A stretch of DNA of 64,000 nucleotides, taken from assembly GCA_030431975.1 (NCBI GenBank), contig JAUIHP010000004.1, positions 190,001-254,000 on the forward strand, read 5' to 3'. The translations under genes were made by a program, and so were the position numbers. The stretch comes from a bacterium. Lineage in GTDB: Bacteria; Eisenbacteria; RBG-16-71-46; CAIMUX01. Numbering within the stretch: position 1 is the first letter of the stretch; the number at the start of each line of letters is the position of its first letter. The notes under the pieces are model-generated. The model searched no databases, was not told where the DNA came from, and saw only the letters and a program-made list of their open reading frames with translations. Positions 61,901-64,000 of this stretch are shown in pieces.

Positions 61901-62177
61901 AATCACGCGGATGTACGCGAGTACTCCCAATCCCTACAACCAACGGACGACGGTGCGCTTCTCACTGGCGCAGAGCGGGCAGGCCCAGGTCGCAATCTAT
62001 GATGCGGCCGGTCGCCGGGTTCGGACGATCGTGGACGGAGAGCTGGATGCCGGAGCCCACGAACTCGTCTGGGACGGAACGGACGATGCCGGACGCTCGT
62101 TGCCGGCCGGGGTGTACTGGGCACGCCTCGATGATGGAGTTCAGGAGTCGAGTTCCAAACTCGTCAGTTTGAGATAG
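58914..62177 (+). CDS. Large secreted protein, paralogue family copy 3, FlgD-like C-terminal domain
   Basis: A 1,087-residue exported protein. The ATG at 58914 is chosen for TTGGAGG and the signal helix that follows (AKTIFAVGVGLSLVVPSPDTAQA). The body shares all family blocks: RFAPGDTITFGYVDANGFAV, GSAWCGVFGSEANDLCWESG, YSLEDLCNCNLSGNVLGFHD, FLSYFREDDDDFDGGSGDLT, LLPDTAGGFSLEFEILPSWR, DRYDYLDSTSSWKAPMARGN, ECVSDSAHIVTAAANEILAA. The C-terminus is STPNPYNQRTTVRFSLAQSG, then PAGVYWARLDDGVQESSSKL. It follows copy 2 by 87 bases on the same strand and may share its transcript. Confidence 0.85.
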   Translation: MIRIRQSQSSEVVHRFAKTIFAVGVGLSLVVPSPDTAQAKSDERPLLRQLGPSDSQQRFDAPPAAMRAQQRFAPGDTITFGYVDANGFAVEGEVWTFDHGHSDPLEGWYAEDLTENQEAYFRHITVAIWDADPNNAVAAPVLSGDGSAWCGVFGSEANDLCWESGLGYGNRFCQRLISPAFSHDGSSSVGLDWLHFNDTEEDFDYTNVYLKTLPSDTETLIREYTGQVGLAGDHPLSPPTGVFDSETLMAVDFGGESDYHIVFEMTSDGGWSDSDALSPTEYGPCAFDDVNIDGANFDFESDLDGWTAEACPGFGTYIGVNDLSNYSLEDLCNCNLSGNVLGFHDENQEHPYGQRTYARSAPVDLANATDPNGPGQLEIAAHWSQYSDLPTANGVFYRPGWTYFPFTCPVTGEQGWSGRVGQVSTYFFEPEGCFENRTFATIGDNPVPRDAEQVRFLYEVYASCDAFQIPEDVCTEETNATPLIDNITIFTTRIADAPQVFFDNGLRYQDGFAQGTEVNLPDFPGNADVTRNRSFGNIEPIILGDSVYVAGPLAGSDPATQWEAKLWFQIERVGPAADSRYTTWRDRVRDGNNIDPDLAGAGPVEWTFAFMDSFEVGTNVANNKFLSYFREDDDDFDGGSGDLTEPQEIIADGVLFPGTQVNYFVSSNFIGNPQRYLLPDTAGGFSLEFEILPSWRDDGGVLKYPALLYIDAFNAGAEFFIESAFDALGIEADRYDYLDSTSSWKAPMARGNSSGSNNGCTLFQLLGYRGILLNSGSFNVSSQMWPSDYVLFSDWLTAEICDAETGRQGLILNGNGVANALNANGGAILSQLGVTHVANRYSTFSGDLNDCVRVESPAGGGEDFGTSNSLGDYEYDVYGNWCPIQYSFDVLGVTNSGVGNRVYLNASDLETEVPFAQVTNEFANNRTIVDGTSYHNLSDVDPIQECVSDSAHIVTAAANEILAALEWIYGVGQVPGLIEDPCEGVVADAPWTAPSGITRMYASTPNPYNQRTTVRFSLAQSGQAQVAIYDAAGRRVRTIVDGELDAGAHELVWDGTDDAGRSLPAGVYWARLDDGVQESSSKLVSLR

Positions 62178-62373
62178 GGAAGTTGGATACCGGGTCGTGT
62201 TTCCGGATCGGGTCCGCGACCCGACCCGGCGCGACCCGACCGACCGCGGCCCGGCAAACCGCGGCCCGGCAAACCGCGCCCTGGCAAGCCTGCCCGGCCA
62301 GCTCCGATGGGAAGGTTCACACCGGCGCCGGCGGCTATGCTCGGCGAACCAACTTGAAGGGGGAAATGTTTCC
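62178..62373. other. Intergenic region between copies 3 and 4 with 15-bp repeats
   Basis: About 62249-62290 holds 2.7 copies of the unit ACCGCGGCCCGGCAA. No promoter was pinned down. Confidence 0.6.
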
Positions 62374-64000
62374 ATGAGCGAGTTTCTGCGTCCTCGTCGC
62401 CGAGAAGTGCCCCACGAACAAATGCCCCACGAACAAATGCCCTACCGAGACAGGCCCTACCGAGACGATCCTTACGGAGATGTGTCCCGCCGAGGGCTTT
62501 CCGGCCAACCGCAGGGCCGAGGACCGTCGCTCCGAGTGTTGCCGTTTCGACGTGTTCTCACCGTGGGACTCGCTTTGCTTGCGGTGTCCGTCCAGGTACT
62601 GCCGGCCACGGCGGTGGAAAAAGACTCACCGCGCCTTATTGACTTGGCGCCGGCCGATCCGCAACAGCGATTCGATGCTCCTCCCGCAGCTGTGCGTTCG
62701 GCGCAGCGCTTCGCTCCGGGTGACACCATCACGTTCGGCTACGTCGACGCCAACGGCTTTGCTGTCGAAGGAGAGGTCTGGACCTTCGACCATGGTCATT
62801 CCGACCCATTTGAAGGCTGGTACTCGATCGACTTGACTGAGAACGCCGAGACGTACTTCCGGCACATCAGCGATAACATCTGGGATGCGGATCCAAACAA
62901 CGTTGTGCAGGCGCCCGTCCTCAGCGGAATGGGGTCGGCCTGGTGTGGAGCCTTCGGATCGGAGGCCAATGAACTCTGTTGGGAGTCCGGCCTCGGATAC
63001 GGCAACAGCTTCTGCCAGCGGCTGACCAGCCCGAGTTTCTTTCACGACGGTTCGAGTTCGGTCGACCTGAGCTGGCTGCACTTCAATGAGTCGGAGCTCG
63101 ATTTCGACTATTCCAATGTCTACCTGATGACGCTCCCCAGCGAGACCGAGACTCTTCTTCGTGCCTATTCCGGGGAAATCGGTCTCGCCCCGGACCACCC
63201 GGCGTCACCTCCGACCGGCGTGAGCGACATGGAGACTCTTACCGCCGCGGAGTTTGCCGGCGAAACCACGTACCAGATCGTCTTCGAGATGACCTCGGAC
63301 GGGGGATGGTCGGATTCGGACGGGCTCTCCCCGACGGCGTATGGTCCGTGCGGTTTCGATGATGTTTCCATCGACGGGACAAGCTTCGGATTCGAGTCGG
63401 ATCTGGAGGGATGGACGGCCGAGCCCTGCGACGGCATCGGGTCGTTCATCGGCGTGAACGACCTCAGCAACTACATGCTCGAGGACCCGTGCACCTGCCG
63501 TCTGGAAGGGAATGTGCTCGGGTTTCATGACGAGAACTTCGAACACCCCGAGGGGCAGCGCGAGCGGGCAAGCTCACCCATCGTGGATCTGACATCTGTA
63601 AGCCTACCGGAGGGGGAGGCTCGAACGATCTTTGCGCGGTGGTCGCAGTACGCCGTCCTTCCTGAGGCGAACGGCGTCTTCTACCGGTCCGGCTGGTACT
63701 ACTTTCCCTCTGTCTGTCCGGTGACCGGAGTGGAACAGTGGGAGTTCACGCCGACGCCCTTGCCATGGTTCCCCGACGACCGGGCTTGCACCGAGAACAT
63801 TGCCAACGGCACCTCGAACGACATTCCCATTCCCCCGGATGCAGAGCAGGTGCGATTTGCCTACGAGATCTTCGCATCCTGCGACGCGTTTGCCATTTTG
63901 AAGGACGTGTGTACGGACGTGACCAACTTCACCCCCGTCATCGACAACATTCGCGTCGGAGTCACTTCGCATCCCGTTGCGCCTCCAATCTCTTTCGACA
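62374..64000 (+). CDS. Large secreted protein, paralogue family copy 4 (3' end beyond window)
   Basis: The frame opens at the ATG 62374 (AAGGGGG upstream) and is still open at base 64000; about 542 residues are visible. The N-terminus is longer than in the other copies: residues 10-40 are repeats of His-Glu-Gln-Met-Pro and Tyr-Arg-Asp-Asx-Pro encoded by 12-15-bp repeats, then a signal helix (VLTVGLALLAVSVQVLPATA). The body then aligns with the family: RFAPGDTITFGYVDANGFAV, GSAWCGAFGSEANELCWESG, VFEMTSDGGWSDSDGLSPTA, CDAFAILKDVCTDVTNFTPV. It diverges more from copy 3 around residues 430-500 (EFTPTPLPWFPDD). Confidence 0.85.
   Translation, partial: MSEFLRPRRREVPHEQMPHEQMPYRDRPYRDDPYGDVSRRGLSGQPQGRGPSLRVLPFRRVLTVGLALLAVSVQVLPATAVEKDSPRLIDLAPADPQQRFDAPPAAVRSAQRFAPGDTITFGYVDANGFAVEGEVWTFDHGHSDPFEGWYSIDLTENAETYFRHISDNIWDADPNNVVQAPVLSGMGSAWCGAFGSEANELCWESGLGYGNSFCQRLTSPSFFHDGSSSVDLSWLHFNESELDFDYSNVYLMTLPSETETLLRAYSGEIGLAPDHPASPPTGVSDMETLTAAEFAGETTYQIVFEMTSDGGWSDSDGLSPTAYGPCGFDDVSIDGTSFGFESDLEGWTAEPCDGIGSFIGVNDLSNYMLEDPCTCRLEGNVLGFHDENFEHPEGQRERASSPIVDLTSVSLPEGEARTIFARWSQYAVLPEANGVFYRSGWYYFPSVCPVTGVEQWEFTPTPLPWFPDDRACTENIANGTSNDIPIPPDAEQVRFAYEIFASCDAFAILKDVCTDVTNFTPVIDNIRVGVTSHPVAPPISFD
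62407..62465. repeat. 12-15-bp repeats at the 5' end of copy 4
   Basis: Two copies of CCCCACGAACAAATG followed by two copies of CCCTACCGAGAC, encoding the charged N-terminal stretch before the signal helix. Confidence 0.85.

Overview
The window looks like chromosomal DNA from a high-GC, Gram-negative bacterium. Outer-membrane biology is clear: a lipid A kinase (LpxK), a TolC/MFP/RND efflux set and a TonB-dependent receptor. At least eight secreted proteins end in a FlgD-like / T9SS-type-A-like beta-sandwich ending in a GVYxxRL-type strand. That C-terminus, together with beta-helix proteins, DUF4331 and very large secreted proteins, is typical of the FCB superphylum and its candidate phyla (Eisenbacteria or Krumholzibacteriota-like). 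I infer the phylum from style only; there is no rRNA here. No tRNA, rRNA, prophage, transposase or CRISPR array was seen.

Layout. 1-975: end of a beta-helix secreted protein. 1060-4519 (-): type IV pilus / type II secretion genes (membrane protein, pseudopilin, GspE/PilB ATPase with an extra pseudo-receiver tail). 4655-6820: secreted 5'-nucleotidase. 6899-9055 (-): large exported protein. 9456-9953: DinB. 10119-14110 (-): cobalamin riboswitch, TonB-dependent receptor and secreted beta-propeller, a B12-type uptake unit. 14287-15538: frameshifted beta-helix gene. 15742-18663 (-): tldD/tldE. 19224-20969: DUF4331 protein. 21167-23697: DUF4198 protein, ECF sigma factor, RskA-type anti-sigma. 23723-27154 (-): AfsR/SARP-like giant regulator behind a 14-bp repeat array. 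27392-27769: SnoaL-like protein. 27787-30058 (-): thrS preceded by a threonine-rich leader peptide and a terminator/antiterminator. 30184-30597: DUF302. 30649-31689 (-): threonine 3-dehydrogenase-like SDR. 31716-38320 (-): tetR-tolC-mfp-rnd efflux operon. 38454-39644: lpxK. 39733-42510 (-): repeat-bearing HNH protein. 42511-44428: repeat-rich region with one small secreted protein. 44429-47837 (-): three-gene unit of S51-like peptidase, esterase and ATP-grasp ligase. 48228-64000: four paralogous ~1,080-residue secreted proteins in tandem (the last cut by the window end), with an oppositely oriented, translationally coupled pair (145-aa membrane protein and a metalloprotease-like protein with a degenerate zinc motif) between copies 1 and 2.

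The best regulatory find is the thrS leader: a 12-codon peptide with six Thr codons, apparently transcribed leaderless, followed by mutually exclusive antiterminator and terminator hairpins. The second is the cobalamin riboswitch, whose downstream hairpin buries the ribosome-binding site of the TonB receptor. The best candidates for an undescribed system are the four-copy secreted family with its embedded pseudo-protease pair and the S51/esterase/ATP-grasp cluster. Short tandem repeats (6-36 bp) are unusually frequent, in intergenic DNA and inside genes.
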